Below are positions 1 to 10,525 of a stretch of DNA of 64,000 nucleotides, one piece after another. The translations under genes and the position numbers were made by a program. A model generated the notes under the pieces. It did not search any database, was not told the origin of the DNA, and was given only the letters and a program-made list of their open reading frames with translations. The first letter of the stretch is position 1. Each line of letters begins with the position of its first letter. Origin of the DNA: an uncultured Paracoccaceae bacterium (lineage in GTDB: Bacteria; Pseudomonadota; Alphaproteobacteria; Rhodobacterales; Rhodobacteraceae); the NCBI GenBank assembly GCA_947497185.1, contig CANMFL010000005.1:248001-312000 (forward strand), written 5' to 3'.

Positions 1-552
1 CGCGATTAACATGTGATCTAACCCGCGTTTTCCGCTGGCGATTTCCGCCATCGCGCAGGCGGGTGCGGCCAGCATCAATGACAAATACCACGGCTGGAAT
101 TTCGCGACGAAAAACGAAGGTAGGCCGCGATCTGTGGCGGCTTGTTCGACCTTGGCCCAGGTTTCTGGCGTTAACAATTCGGGCAGGGTGGGGCCGTCGT
201 TGATCAAATAGAGGTCGGGATTGTTGATAAATGCCTCTTGCATCGCGGCTTCTTCTGCGGCGGTGGCTTCGACCATCATCAAATCGGCGCTGGCGATTGC
301 AGGTGTCATACGGGCGCGGATCGCGTCGAGGCGTGCGTCAAAGACGTGCATCGTGCCGACGATGGTTAACGTTGTGTCGCCTTTGGTCGCGGTCCAGATC
401 AGGCCCGTGTTGTTCGGGGTCGCGGCAACAGCGTCAGCGATTTCAATGCGTTGCGCCTCTGCCAATTGGTTCAAATAGCTTTCGCCTGAACAGAGGGCAA
501 AGGCGGGCAGTGCAGAGAGGCTAATAAATACGGTGAGGGCTGCGCGAAACAT
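1..552 (-). CDS. TraB/GumN family protein, C-terminus cut by window edge
   Basis: The minus frame is open from the ATG at 552 to base 1 with no stop, giving 184 residues of an incomplete protein. It begins with a hydrophobic signal peptide (MFRAALTVFISLSALPAFA), so the product is probably exported. The segment GTMHVFDARLDAIR at about residues 67-80 matches the TraB/GumN N-terminal pattern (GT-x-H followed by an Asp), a fold related to erythromycin-esterase/TIKI-like metalloproteases. The start diverges from the groESL promoter. The family assignment is from motif reading; the substrate is unknown. Confidence 0.75.
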   Translation of the reverse strand, partial: MFRAALTVFISLSALPAFALCSGESYLNQLAEAQRIEIADAVAATPNNTGLIWTATKGDTTLTIVGTMHVFDARLDAIRARMTPAIASADLMMVEATAAEEAAMQEAFINNPDLYLINDGPTLPELLTPETWAKVEQAATDRGLPSFFVAKFQPWYLSLMLAAPACAMAEIASGKRGLDHMLIA

Positions 553-651
553 AAGCGTCCTTTTGGGGAACCAATTTTACGAAAATGTAACCTGTCTGGC
601 CTAGGGTTCCAAAGGGAATTTACCGTCCTTCAAAAAATCCAATTCGGTGTG

Positions 652-680
652 TTGACACACAGTAGTGCCCTGCCTACCTA
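652..680 (+). promoter_or_regulatory. groESL promoter, -35/-10 pair
   Basis: TTGACA at 652-657 and TACCTA at 675-680 are separated by 17 bp. The expected transcription start at about 687 lies directly against the CIRCE element, the usual geometry for HrcA-repressed housekeeping-sigma promoters. Confidence 0.7.
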
Positions 681-687
681 TGCATCG

Positions 688-714
688 TTAGCACTCGTCG
701 AGTGTGAGTGATAA
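688..714 (+). promoter_or_regulatory. CIRCE operator (HrcA binding site)
   Basis: TTAGCACTC at 688-696, nine spacer bases, then GAGTGATAA at 706-714. The consensus is TTAGCACTC-N9-GAGTGCTAA, so there is one mismatch in the right arm. HrcA is the known repressor; its gene is not in the window. Confidence 0.9.
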
Positions 715-748
715 CACCAGTTTTAACGCGAACAAGGAGAGTTCGGAG

Positions 749-1036
749 ATGGCATTTACACCACTGCATGACCGCGTGTTGGTTCGTCGTATTGAGAGCG
801 ACGAAAAAACTAAAGGCGGCCTGATCATTCCAGACGCTGCGAAAGAGAAACCGTCCGAAGGCGAGATCGTATCTGCGGGTACAGGCGCACGCAAGGACAG
901 CGGTGAATTGATCGCAATGGACGTCAAAGCAGGCGACAAAGTTCTGTTCGGCAAATGGTCCGGCACAGAAGTTAAAGTCGACGGCGAAGACCTGTTGATC
1001 ATGAAAGAAAGCGACATCCTCGGTATCATTACCTGA
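749..1036 (+). CDS. groES: co-chaperonin GroES
   Basis: The 95-residue product is the ring-forming lid of the GroEL folding chamber in the cytoplasm. It starts [16 protein letters not shown], the canonical GroES beginning, and has the mobile-loop region [19 protein letters not shown] at about 17-36. The ATG at 749 is preceded by AAGGAGA at 734-740. An upstream in-frame GTG at 704 lies inside the CIRCE element and is rejected as a start. The gene is 62 bp ahead of groEL and is co-transcribed from the CIRCE-controlled promoter. Confidence 0.97.
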   Translation: MAFTPLHDRVLVRRIESDEKTKGGLIIPDAAKEKPSEGEIVSAGTGARKDSGELIAMDVKAGDKVLFGKWSGTEVKVDGEDLLIMKESDILGIIT

Positions 1037-1053
1037 TTTGGATCGGTGCCTAA

Positions 1054-2748
<1,695 letters not shown>

Positions 2749-2813
2749 TCACTTTCGACTATGTCGGAAGTGATGCGGGCTCTCGCGGTTTTTGAATGAA
2801 GCCGCGAGAGCCC
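2749..2813 (+). other. two hairpins immediately after groEL
   Basis: Starting directly after the stop codon, arms 2749-2759 and 2763-2773 pair with one G-U and a 3-nt loop. A perfect 12-bp stem then joins GGGCTCTCGCGG (2777-2788) to CCGCGAGAGCCC (2802-2813). Neither has a T-tract. They may protect the mRNA 3' end. Confidence 0.6.
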
Positions 2814-2835
2814 ACACCGCTCAATCAAAAAAGAA

Positions 2836-2862
2836 GGGCGCTCCGATTGGAGCGCCCTTTTT
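2836..2862 (+). terminator. intrinsic terminator of groESL
   Basis: Perfect 9-bp stem GGGCGCTCC/GGAGCGCCC with loop GATT, followed by TTTTT. An A-rich run lies on the other side, so it may also serve the convergent hydrolase gene. Confidence 0.9.
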
Positions 2863-2879
2863 CGTCTATAGTGAGTGGC

Positions 2880-3767
2880 TTAGGTTAGGTGCGTATTGAA
2901 CCAAGCAATGGTCCGTTCCCATGACAATTCCGCCTTTTCCGAATCATAACGTGGCGTGCTGTCATTATGAAAACCGTGGTTCGCGTTCTCGTAGATATAC
3001 GCCTCGTAGGTTTTGTCGTTGGCATCCAGTGCCTCTTTGAACGCAGGCCAGCCTTCGTTAATGCGCTCGTCCAATTCACCGTATTGCAACAGCAACGGCG
3101 CTTGGATTTTTGGCACATCAGCAACGGATGCTTGGCGACCATAATACGGCACACCGGCCCCCATTTCAGGGTAGGCCACGGCCAGCGCATTCACCACGCC
3201 ACCGCCGTAACAGAACCCAACGGCGCCGACCTTGCCGGTGCTGTCCTCACGTTCCAGCAGATGCTCAAAGCCCGCGAAAAAGTCGTTCATCAATTCGGTG
3301 CCATCAACGGTTTGCTGCAGTTCGCGCCCGTCCGCATCATTGCCCGGATAGCCACCAACAGAGGTCAGACCGTCCGGTGCCAAAGCCATGAAACCAGCCT
3401 TCGCGACACGCCGTGCGACGTCTTCGATATACGGGTTCAGGCCGCGATTTTCGTGGATGACGAGCACGGCAGGCAGCGGCCCTTCGACCCCGGCAGGGCG
3501 CACAAGATATCCGCGCACGTCGCCAGTGCCGTTGGGTGACGGGTAAGTGATATAGTCGGCCACGATGTCTTCGTCATTGAATGACACCTGTTCGGCCATC
3601 GCGTAATTCGGGCTGAGCATGTTTAAAAGAGCCACCGCCGTGACGCCGCCAACTGCGTAACGTCCTGCTTTATCTAGGAATTCACGTTTGGTTATTTTCC
3701 CGTGTGCGTAAAAATCGTACAAATCTAACAGGCCTTGGTCAAAGTCCTTTGCCGTCATCCGGTTCAT
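2880..3767 (-). CDS. dienelactone hydrolase family protein
   Basis: A 295-residue alpha/beta hydrolase. The nucleophile motif GFCYGGG places Cys186, with Asp233 (YGELDERI) and His264 (NANHGFH) completing a Cys-Asp-His triad as in dienelactone hydrolase. VIHENRGLN near 104-112 carries the conserved glutamate region. An N-terminal extension of about 60 residues contains [11 protein letters not shown] and a hydrophobic stretch (about 39-52), giving a possible anchor or cryptic export signal without twin arginines. The ATG at 3767 follows GGGGAG with 8-nt spacing. It stands alone between the groESL terminator and a divergent EamA gene. The physiological substrate is unknown. Confidence 0.85.
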   Translation of the reverse strand: MNRMTAKDFDQGLLDLYDFYAHGKITKREFLDKAGRYAVGGVTAVALLNMLSPNYAMAEQVSFNDEDIVADYITYPSPNGTGDVRGYLVRPAGVEGPLPAVLVIHENRGLNPYIEDVARRVAKAGFMALAPDGLTSVGGYPGNDADGRELQQTVDGTELMNDFFAGFEHLLEREDSTGKVGAVGFCYGGGVVNALAVAYPEMGAGVPYYGRQASVADVPKIQAPLLLQYGELDERINEGWPAFKEALDANDKTYEAYIYENANHGFHNDSTPRYDSEKAELSWERTIAWFNTHLT

Positions 3768-3886
3768 CTGTGGTACTCCCCTGTGTTGCGTTTCGCGTTC
3801 TGCGTGTGCGGAGTGTAGCGCGATTGTGTAACGGCGCTAGGCGTCTTGCGCTTGTTCTCTTGTCACGATTTCGACAGATAAGTGGC

Positions 3887-4723
3887 ATGAAGCTATTTAT
3901 CCTCGTGACCCTGACGATGGTCGCCTTTGCAGCAAATTCAATTCTGAACCGCGTGGGCGTCGCGACTTACGGCATGGATCCGATGGGTTTTGCCGTGATC
4001 CGCACCTTAGCAGGGGCGGTGACGTTAACTATTCTAGTGTTGCTGCGCGGGTCAGGCGGCATGGCGCTGTGGAACCGCAAACGCGGGGCCGGCGCGGTCG
4101 CATTGGCGATCTACATGATCGGGTTTTCGTGGTCGTATCTGACGCTTGGCGCGGGGCTAGGCGCGTTGATCTTATTCGGCGTCCTACAAGTCGTGATGTT
4201 CGGCTGGGCCGTCGTCGAAGGGCAGCGAATCGCACCAATCCGCTGGCTGGGCGCGGGCGTCGCAATGATCGGACTTGTGGTTTTGCTCTGGCCCGGCGGC
4301 GGCGCTGCGGTCCCATTCGCAGGGTCCATGGCGATGGCATTGGCGGGCGTCGCATGGGCAGCCTATACGTTGCTTGGACGCGGGGAGCCTGACGCGCTGG
4401 CCGCATCCGCTGGAAACTTTGTACTGTGTTTTCCGTTGGTTGTAGGATTGTTGGCCATCGTGGATATGGGGTCGTTAACCATGTCGGGCGTTTTCGTCGC
4501 GGTCACGGCGGGGGCATTAACATCCGGTCTGGGTTACGCGCTTTGGTATCGTTGCCTACCGCAACTGGCGACGGTCACGGCCGCCGTAGCGCAACTATCC
4601 GTGCCAGTGATCGCAGTGGCGGCGGGGGTGGTTTTGCTGGCAGAACCCGTGACGCAACGCCTGCTGATTGCAGGTATATTAGTGTTGGGCGGCATCGCGA
4701 TTTCGTTAAAACCGTCGCGTTAA
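3887..4723 (+). CDS. EamA/DMT family membrane transporter
   Basis: A 278-residue, very hydrophobic protein with about ten predicted membrane segments in two repeats, the layout of the drug/metabolite transporter superfamily (inner membrane). The C-terminal repeat ends in the typical LAEPVTQRLLIAGILVLGG stretch. The open frame extends upstream to 3704, but that part is Arg-rich and antisense to the hydrolase promoter, so MKLFILVTL at 3887 is the chosen start. The last 4 nt overlap the end of the convergent Nudix gene. The substrate cannot be predicted. Confidence 0.85.
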   Translation: MKLFILVTLTMVAFAANSILNRVGVATYGMDPMGFAVIRTLAGAVTLTILVLLRGSGGMALWNRKRGAGAVALAIYMIGFSWSYLTLGAGLGALILFGVLQVVMFGWAVVEGQRIAPIRWLGAGVAMIGLVVLLWPGGGAAVPFAGSMAMALAGVAWAAYTLLGRGEPDALAASAGNFVLCFPLVVGLLAIVDMGSLTMSGVFVAVTAGALTSGLGYALWYRCLPQLATVTAAVAQLSVPVIAVAAGVVLLAEPVTQRLLIAGILVLGGIAISLKPSR

Positions 4724-5166
4724 CGAATAATCGGTTCCAACGGATCGTAATTAGGCGCATCCGCGTCCTGCCATGCAATGGCCGCGAGGCTATCGGGTTT
4801 GACCTGCATCGCCGCCATTTCAGCGCGTGTCACCCATTTGCGATTGTCCACGATACCTTCTGGATCTTGCCAGTCGTTGGTTAACGCCCCGCTGGCAAGC
4901 GTGCAGCGGAAATACACATCGACCTGATGATAGTCGCGGTCCACGTCATTGAATTCATTGACCAAACAGACGTCACCAATGTGGACGCGCAGGCCGGTTT
5001 CTTCCATGATTTCACGGTGAAGATTATTCGGCAAACTCGCGTGTGCATCAACGCCGCCGCCGGGCGCGCACCAAAGGTCATCCCGACCTCGCCACGCATT
5101 AACTAAAAGTAGACGATTCTCGTGCATAAGCACGGCACGAACAGCAAGACGAGGTGGCTTTGACAT
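4720..5166 (-). CDS. Nudix hydrolase
   Basis: A 148-residue Nudix-fold protein, family role being hydrolysis of nucleoside diphosphates linked to another group. The Nudix box runs GGGVDAHAS... to REIMEETGL. The REIMEE metal-binding core is intact, but the earlier conserved Glu (G-x5-E) is Ala, so the box is one residue short of consensus. The N-terminus MSKPPRLAVRAVLMHENRLLLV is a standard Nudix beta-strand. It converges with the EamA gene and shares its stop-codon bases. The substrate is unknown. Confidence 0.88.
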   Translation of the reverse strand: MSKPPRLAVRAVLMHENRLLLVNAWRGRDDLWCAPGGGVDAHASLPNNLHREIMEETGLRVHIGDVCLVNEFNDVDRDYHQVDVYFRCTLASGALTNDWQDPEGIVDNRKWVTRAEMAAMQVKPDSLAAIAWQDADAPNYDPLEPIIR

Positions 5167-5248
5167 ACGTTAGATTTGGCGTTTTGTCGCTTATGACGCA
5201 AGGGCGTTATCGATTTGGACTACCAAAGCGCAAAGTGAATGCTAAATC

Positions 5249-6010
5249 ATGCGGATGAGAGTAGCATTGTTTTCCGCGATAGTTTTGATCGGTTGCGCAC
5301 CGATTGCCCAAGGGCTCGTACACGCGGCTCCACGTTCGACGCAGGAATGCGTTGTCCTGTTACATGGTTTGGCACGCAGCGAGGTGTCGCTGGCGCCGAT
5401 GGCGGCTGTGCTCGAATCTGCAGGATACCAAGTTATCAATCGCGGATATCCGTCGACAGAAGACCCGATCGAGGACTTGGTTCATAATCAAATGCGCGAC
5501 GATGTTGCTGCCTGCGGTAGCCGTCGGGTGAATTTTGTGACGCATTCGATGGGCGGCATCTTGGCGCGCGCATGGTTAACCGAGAATAGACCCGAAAATA
5601 TGGGGCGCGTTGTGATGCTCGCGCCGCCGAACCAAGGCTCTGAATTGGTTGACGTTTTCGGCGATTTCGCGCCATTCGAATGGATCCATGGACCTGCTGG
5701 GTTACAGTTGGGGACCGAGGCGACATCTGTACCGAACCAACTGGATGCCGTTCGCTACGAGATCGGGATTATCGCGGGCGATCAATCGCTGAACCCGGTC
5801 TATTCCGCGCTGATCGACGGTCCAGACGATGGCAAAGTTTCAGTCGAAAGCACTCGTTTGGAGGAGATGGACGACCATATTGTTTTGCCTGTGACGCATA
5901 CATTCATGATGAATAATCCGCTGGTGATTGCGCAGGTGCAAGCTTTTCTAAGCACAGGACGTTTTGATCGCGAGCTGAGCTTTGGCGATGTCGTGTTCGG
6001 GCTCGAATAG
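5249..6010 (+). CDS. alpha/beta-fold lipase-like hydrolase, probable lipoprotein
   Basis: A 253-residue protein with a short hydrophobic N-terminus ending LIGC (residues 13-16), a good lipobox, so it may be a lipid-anchored envelope protein. [10 protein letters not shown] (oxyanion region, about 35-44) and the nucleophile elbow THSMGG (Ser100) identify a lipase/esterase. The candidate acid is in GPDDGKVS and the candidate His in LPVTHTFMM. An alternative start is the Met at residue 3. It converges with purK across two palindromes. The substrate is unknown. Confidence 0.82.
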   Translation: MRMRVALFSAIVLIGCAPIAQGLVHAAPRSTQECVVLLHGLARSEVSLAPMAAVLESAGYQVINRGYPSTEDPIEDLVHNQMRDDVAACGSRRVNFVTHSMGGILARAWLTENRPENMGRVVMLAPPNQGSELVDVFGDFAPFEWIHGPAGLQLGTEATSVPNQLDAVRYEIGIIAGDQSLNPVYSALIDGPDDGKVSVESTRLEEMDDHIVLPVTHTFMMNNPLVIAQVQAFLSTGRFDRELSFGDVVFGLE

Positions 6011-6012
6011 CG

Positions 6013-6053
6013 CGATTTTTCACGAAAAATCGTACAAATTTTCTAGAAAATTT
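6013..6053. repeat. two adjacent intergenic palindromes
   Basis: CGATTTTT/AAAAATCG (6013-6020 and 6025-6032, loop CACG) and the perfect 18-bp palindrome AAATTTTCTAGAAAATTT (6036-6053). They lie between convergent genes. Near-identical elements occur at 17469-17488 and 20015-20034. They probably act as a bidirectional terminator or a repeated palindromic element. Confidence 0.7.
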
Positions 6054-6071
6054 GACGCCTAGCCTTGAAGG

Positions 6072-7142
6072 CTACGCGCTACCCGTAATCCGGTTAATGT
6101 GTCCCATCTTACGGCCCGCTTTTACGTCAGCTTTACCATAAAGATGGATCGCCGCATTGGTTTTAGCGGCCTCTGGCACTCGGTCCATATCGTCGCCAAT
6201 CAGATTTTCCATCACAATGTTGCTGTGCCGCGACCCATCGCCCAACGGCCAGCCTGCTACCGCCCGAATATGCTGTTCGAACTGGTCGATCACGCAGCCA
6301 TTTTGCGTCCAATGTCCTGAATTATGCACACGAGGCGCAATCTCATTCACGATAAGTCCTTGTGGCGTCACGAATAATTCGACGCCCATTACGCCAACAT
6401 AATCAAGCGCATTCAATATCCGCGCAGCTAGCAGAACCGCGTCTGTACGCTGACTGGGCGTCAATGTCGCAGGTACGGTTGTTGTGCTGAGAATGCCATC
6501 AACGTGGACATTCTCGCCGGGGTCGTAACAGGCCACCGCGCCGTCTGGATTTCGGGCGGCTATGATTGAAATCTCGGTCTTGAAGTCGACGAAACCTTCA
6601 AGGATTGCAGCAGCACCAGCCATATCGGCCAGCGCGTTACCTGCTTGATCTGGCGTCATAATTCGAGCCTGACCTTTGCCATCGTAGCCCATGGTGCGGG
6701 TTTTCAGGATCGCAGGTATGCCGATGGTTTCGATCGCTTTAGCAAGATCGTCAGCACTTTCAACATTCGCAAAAGGCGCAGTTTGCAGCCCGAGGTCTTG
6801 CAGAAATGTCTTTTCAACCAGACGGTCTTGGCTGGTCGCCAAAGCTTGCCTGCCAGGGTGCAGCGGCTTGAGTGTTTCAAGAAGGTCCAGCGCAGATGTT
6901 GGAATGTTTTCAAACTCGTAGGTGATCACATCAACGGCGTTGGCGAACGCAGTAAGGGCGTCGTGGTCGTCGTAGCCCGCCGTCGTCACCGTATGCGCGA
7001 CGTCCATCGCGGGTGGGTTTGCGCCCGGTTCGAAAATGTGGGTTTTCAGGCCCAAACGGGATGCTGCGATGCTTAACATCCGGCCCAATTGTCCGCCGCC
7101 AAGAATTCCGATGGTTGCGCCGACGGGCAGGGGATTAGACAT
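6072..7142 (-). CDS. purK: 5-(carboxyamino)imidazole ribonucleotide synthase PurK
   Basis: ATP-grasp enzyme of purine synthesis that carboxylates aminoimidazole ribonucleotide; cytoplasmic. [17 protein letters not shown] near the N-terminus is the PurK signature, followed by [10 protein letters not shown] and, later, [10 protein letters not shown]. The product is 356 residues from [12 protein letters not shown] at 7142; an ATG four codons earlier (7154) is also possible. The start lies inside the end of purE, so the two are translationally coupled. Confidence 0.95.
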   Translation of the reverse strand: MSNPLPVGATIGILGGGQLGRMLSIAASRLGLKTHIFEPGANPPAMDVAHTVTTAGYDDHDALTAFANAVDVITYEFENIPTSALDLLETLKPLHPGRQALATSQDRLVEKTFLQDLGLQTAPFANVESADDLAKAIETIGIPAILKTRTMGYDGKGQARIMTPDQAGNALADMAGAAAILEGFVDFKTEISIIAARNPDGAVACYDPGENVHVDGILSTTTVPATLTPSQRTDAVLLAARILNALDYVGVMGVELFVTPQGLIVNEIAPRVHNSGHWTQNGCVIDQFEQHIRAVAGWPLGDGSRHSNIVMENLIGDDMDRVPEAAKTNAAIHLYGKADVKAGRKMGHINRITGSA

Positions 7143-7623
7143 CAGTTGGTTCATCCGCGATCGAGGCGCTTAAATCGCTGCGCCATTTATCAAGTTTTCC
7201 AGCTAATTCAGGATCTTGCAGCGCGAGAATGCCTGCTGCCATCAGCCCTGCGTTACACGCACCCGCAGCACCAATCGCCATTGTCGCAACGGGAAAGCCG
7301 CGCGGCATTTGCAGTATTGAATACAGGCTATCAACGCCGGATAACGCTTTGGTTTGCACCGGCACGCCGATCACGGGCACGCGCGTTTTGGATGCCATCA
7401 TGCCGGGCAGATGCGCGGCACCACCGGCGCCTGCGATAATCACCTGTAAACGACGATCTACCGCGCGTTTACCATAATCCCACAGCCGATCAGGCGTGCG
7501 GTGCGCAGATACGATTTTCTTTTCATAGGGAATGTCAAGCGCGTCGAGGATATCCGCCGCCTCTTTCATCGTGGGCCAATCTGATTGGCTCCCCATAATA
7601 ATGCCGACGGAAATTTCAGTCAT
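7135..7623 (-). CDS. purE: N5-carboxyaminoimidazole ribonucleotide mutase PurE
   Basis: A 162-residue class I PurE, which moves the carboxyl group made by PurK to give CAIR in purine synthesis. The motifs [21 protein letters not shown] and [14 protein letters not shown] are all present. It is the first gene of a purE-purK operon; its stop overlaps the purK start region by 8 nt. Confidence 0.97.
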   Translation of the reverse strand: MTEISVGIIMGSQSDWPTMKEAADILDALDIPYEKKIVSAHRTPDRLWDYGKRAVDRRLQVIIAGAGGAAHLPGMMASKTRVPVIGVPVQTKALSGVDSLYSILQMPRGFPVATMAIGAAGACNAGLMAAGILALQDPELAGKLDKWRSDLSASIADEPTDV

Positions 7624-7683
7624 GTGCGTCTCGCTGCCTGTGGAAGCAGCAATATAGCCGCGCTCGCCACGCGTGCAATGCGC

Positions 7684-7902
7684 TTATGCGATGATATCGG
7701 GGATCAAACGGTCATCAAGTGCGGCAATTGCATCTTTTAGCGACAATTTCTGTCGTTTGAGACGCTGAAGCGTTAACATATCCGGCACGCCACGTTCGTG
7801 AAGCGCATGGATCGCGTCGTCGAGATCGCGGTGTTCTTGTTTGAGAACTGCGAGTTTCACGCGCAGAACGTCTGTCTGTTCCATCTTAGCAGAGCTATTC
7901 AT
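7684..7902 (-). CDS. DUF465 (YdcH-like) small protein
   Basis: A 72-residue Lys/Arg/Leu-rich helical protein with LKQEHRDLDDAIHALHERG and LKRQKLSLKDAIAALDDRL, the two-helix hairpin of the DUF465/YdcH family. The chosen ATG at 7902 follows AAAGGAAA; the frame is open a further 24 codons upstream, but with a non-family sequence. It is 60 bp upstream of purE on the same strand. The function is unknown. Confidence 0.82.
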   Translation of the reverse strand: MNSSAKMEQTDVLRVKLAVLKQEHRDLDDAIHALHERGVPDMLTLQRLKRQKLSLKDAIAALDDRLIPDIIA

Positions 7903-8000
7903 GCGTTTTCCTTTATCGGGTGGCCGAGTGGTGCAGCGCCCACAGGTTTTTATAAGGCGTGATGGCCGAAACACCTAGCATTTCCTTTATTATCAACGGA

Positions 8001-8031
8001 CTTGCAAGCGCCGCTCCGAGATACCATATTT
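8001..8031 (+). promoter_or_regulatory. candidate RpoH (heat-shock sigma) promoter of hsp20
   Basis: CTTGCAA at 8001-8007 and CCATATTT at 8024-8031 resemble the RpoH pattern CTTGAA-N(13-17)-CCATnT. The predicted transcript start is about 60 nt before the hsp20 ATG. Confidence 0.55.
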
Positions 8032-8041
8032 TATACAATGG

Positions 8042-8092
8042 GTTGCCGTTATCGGGGCCCGCAACAGACGGTCGCTTGAAACGTAAGGACGT
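8042..8092 (+). promoter_or_regulatory. ROSE-like RNA thermometer in the hsp20 leader
   Basis: The ribosome site AAGGA (8085-8089) can pair with TCGCT (8072-8076) so that G8074 is bulged. This is the UYGCU/AGGA arrangement that defines ROSE thermometers. The stem extends through 8068-8077 and 8085-8092 around a 7-nt loop. A second stem, GTTGC/GCAAC (8042-8046 and 8061-8065), lies upstream. Melting on warming would free the Shine-Dalgarno 8 nt before the ATG. Confidence 0.6.
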
Positions 8093-8097
8093 GTCGT

Positions 8098-8511
8098 ATG
8101 ACAAAATTAACTCTGGGAACGCACCCGTTCCTGTTGGGATTTGAGCAGCTTGAACGGCTGGTTGAACGCACCGCGAAAAGCGGAAATGAAGGCTATCCCC
8201 CTTATAATATTGAACAAACGTCGGATTGTTCCTACCGGATAACACTGGCAGTGGCCGGATTCGGTGACGATGATCTGGCGATTACGGTCGAAGATAATGC
8301 ACTGGTGATCCGTGGACGACAGTCCGAAGACCAAGAAAACCGCATCTTTTTGCATCGTGGAATCGCCGCGCGGCAGTTCCAGCGGAACTTTGTTCTCGCG
8401 GACGGCGTTGATGTAGGAGAGGCCGTGATGGAAAATGGCTTGCTGCATGTTGATTTGACCAGATCCGCGCCCGAGCAGATCGTCAAAAATATTTCAATTC
8501 GGAAGGGATAA
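8098..8511 (+). CDS. Hsp20/alpha-crystallin family small heat-shock protein
   Basis: A 137-residue ATP-independent holdase that binds unfolding proteins in the cytoplasm. The alpha-crystallin domain runs from about YNIEQTSDCSYRITLAVAGF (residue 42) to the end, with the conserved GLLHVDL strand near 112-118. The C-terminal I-x-I-like anchor is ISIRKG. The leader carries an RpoH-like promoter and a ROSE-like thermometer. A DUF1150 gene follows after 4 bp, the usual Rhodobacterales arrangement. Confidence 0.95.
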   Translation: MTKLTLGTHPFLLGFEQLERLVERTAKSGNEGYPPYNIEQTSDCSYRITLAVAGFGDDDLAITVEDNALVIRGRQSEDQENRIFLHRGIAARQFQRNFVLADGVDVGEAVMENGLLHVDLTRSAPEQIVKNISIRKG

Positions 8512-8515
8512 CGCC

Positions 8516-8740
8516 ATGAACGACAAGTATATGTTCGCAAAACGCGACAAGCACATCGTTTACCTCAAAGAGGTTGCGGCGGATGACGTGCCCGACGGTA
8601 TTGATCTGGATGATCATGACCGAGGTCCTGTTTTTGCGATTCACGATGCAGACGGCGCGCAACTAGCTGTCGCTGCGAACCGTCAGATCGCGATTCATCT
8701 GGCTCAAGCCAACGATCTGGTGCCTGTGACTTTGCACTAA
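8516..8740 (+). CDS. DUF1150 family small protein
   Basis: A 74-residue acidic protein (MNDKYMFAKRDKHIVYLKEV...). The core, with VFAIHDADGAQLAVAANRQIA, matches the DUF1150 pattern seen beside hsp20 genes in Rhodobacterales. Only 4 bp separate it from hsp20, so it is co-expressed and probably heat-induced. The biochemical role is unknown. Confidence 0.8.
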   Translation: MNDKYMFAKRDKHIVYLKEVAADDVPDGIDLDDHDRGPVFAIHDADGAQLAVAANRQIAIHLAQANDLVPVTLH

Positions 8741-8761
8741 TGTTTAGCTAATTGGACAAAG

Positions 8762-8798
8762 AAAAAGGCCCGACGTCTGAAGACGCCGGGGCTTTTTT
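8762..8798. terminator. bidirectional terminator between DUF1150 and sat-cysC
   Basis: Imperfect long stem: AAAAAGGCCCGACGTC pairs with GACGCCGGGGCTTTTT around TGAA, with two mismatches, followed by T's on the plus strand and flanked by A's for the minus strand. Confidence 0.7.
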
Positions 8799-8815
8799 AG
8801 GTCGGCAAAGGGGAA

Positions 8816-10525
8816 TTATCCTTTGATCAGGCCCATTGATTCCAACTTCAGAATCACCTGATGCGCACAGTTATCGACTTCAACGCTTTCGGTTTCCAAG
8901 GAAAGCTCTGGATCAGTTGGAACGTCATAGGGGTCTGAAATCCCTGTGAATTCCTTGATTTTGCCTTCACGAGCAAGCTTATACAGACCTTTGCGATCCC
9001 GACGTTCACATTCCTCGATAGAGGTCGCGACGTGGACTTCGATAAAGGCACCAAACTGTTCGATATCTTCGCGGACAGCCCGACGTGTCGTCGCATATGG
9101 CGCGATTGGCGCACAGATTGCGATGCCACCGTTTTTGGTGATCTCAGACGCAACGTAGCCGATGCGACGAATGTTCAGATCGCGATGCTCTTTCGAGAAG
9201 CCTAATTCAGACGACAGGTTCTTCCGCACGATATCACCGTCGAGCAATGTGACCGGACGACCGCCCATTTCCATCAATTTGACCATCAAGGCATTGGCAA
9301 TAGTGGATTTTCCTGAGCCAGAGAAACCAGTAAAGAACACGGTAAAGCCTTGCTGCGCCCGTGGCGGACGTGACTTGCGCAATTCTTCAACGACAGATGG
9401 GAACGAGAACCATTCCGGAATTTCGAGGCCTTCGGCCAAACGACGGCGCAATTCTGTACCGGAAATATTAAGGACTGTGACGTTATCCTTGTCGGCAATC
9501 TCATCCGCAGGTTCGTATTGAGCGCGGTCTTGCACATAAACCATGTGCTTAAAGTCGACCATTTCGATGCCCATTTCTTCCTGATGCTGGCGGAACAGGT
9601 CTTGGGCGTCGTATGGACCATAGAAATCGTCACCGGCAGAGTTTTTGCCGGGGCCAGCATGGTCGCGACCAACGATAAAGTGGGTGCAACCGTGGTTTTT
9701 ACGGATCAGACCGTGCCAAACCGCCTCACGTGGGCCAGCCATACGCATCGCAAGGTTCAGCAGCGACATCGCCGTCGTGGACGCAGGGTACTGATCTAAA
9801 ACCGCTTCGTAGCAACGCACGCGTGTAAAGTGGTCGATATCGCCCGGCTTTGTCAGGCCAACAACAGGGTGAATCAACAGGTTTGCTTGGGCTTCTTTTG
9901 CGGCGCGGAACGTCAGTTCTTGGTGGGCGCGGTGCAGCGGGTTGCGTGTTTGGAACGCAACCACTTTACGCCATCCCATCTTGCGGAAATAGGCGCGCAA
10001 TTCGTTCGGCGTGTCGCGACGTGCGCGGAAATCATAGTGAACCGGCTGTTGGATGCCAGTTACCGGACCGCCAAGATAAACGTTACCCGCCTGATTATGC
10101 AGGTAATTCACCGAAGGGTGCGCACTATCGTCGGCGCCAAACACTTTTTCGGCCTCTAGGGCTTTGTTCGGCGTCCATTTGTCGGTGACGGTCATCGTCG
10201 CAAGGATCACACCTTCTTGATCGCGCAGCGCGATGTCCTGACCAACCTCAATCGTATCGGCCTCTTTTTCGGACACGTCGAGCGTGATTGGCATCGGCCA
10301 CAATGCGCCGGATTCAAGACGCATGTTGTCGACAACACCGTCATAATCAGCTTCTGACATAAACCCTTTCAAAGGGTTAAAGCCGCCGTTCATCAGCAGT
10401 TCGAGGTCGCAAATTTGACGCGCTGTCAGGTCGTGCGACGTCAGGTCGGCGGCTTCCATTTTCAGCTTTTGCGCTGAATCGTAAGAGACATAAAGCTCGG
10501 GGATCGGAGCGAGAGTATCGGCCAT
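8816..10525 (-). CDS. sat: bifunctional sulfate adenylyltransferase / APS kinase
   Basis: A 569-residue cytoplasmic enzyme that activates sulfate to APS and then PAPS. The N-terminal ATP sulfurylase has QTRNPLHRAHQ and VGRDHAGPGKN. The C-terminal APS kinase (from about residue 380) has the P-loop FTGFSGSGKST and LLDGDIVRKNL. Translation can start at the ATG at 10525 (MADTLAPIPELYVSYDSA), which has AGGACA 7 nt upstream and gives the usual family length. The frame stays open another 122 codons upstream into a MarR-like regulator with no stop between them, so a 691-residue fusion is also possible. Confidence 0.93.
   Translation of the reverse strand: MADTLAPIPELYVSYDSAQKLKMEAADLTSHDLTARQICDLELLMNGGFNPLKGFMSEADYDGVVDNMRLESGALWPMPITLDVSEKEADTIEVGQDIALRDQEGVILATMTVTDKWTPNKALEAEKVFGADDSAHPSVNYLHNQAGNVYLGGPVTGIQQPVHYDFRARRDTPNELRAYFRKMGWRKVVAFQTRNPLHRAHQELTFRAAKEAQANLLIHPVVGLTKPGDIDHFTRVRCYEAVLDQYPASTTAMSLLNLAMRMAGPREAVWHGLIRKNHGCTHFIVGRDHAGPGKNSAGDDFYGPYDAQDLFRQHQEEMGIEMVDFKHMVYVQDRAQYEPADEIADKDNVTVLNISGTELRRRLAEGLEIPEWFSFPSVVEELRKSRPPRAQQGFTVFFTGFSGSGKSTIANALMVKLMEMGGRPVTLLDGDIVRKNLSSELGFSKEHRDLNIRRIGYVASEITKNGGIAICAPIAPYATTRRAVREDIEQFGAFIEVHVATSIEECERRDRKGLYKLAREGKIKEFTGISDPYDVPTDPELSLETESVEVDNCAHQVILKLESMGLIKG

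Noticed and set aside
704-748. Upstream in-frame start for groES
   Set aside because: It falls within the CIRCE operator, and the extra residues are not part of any GroES.
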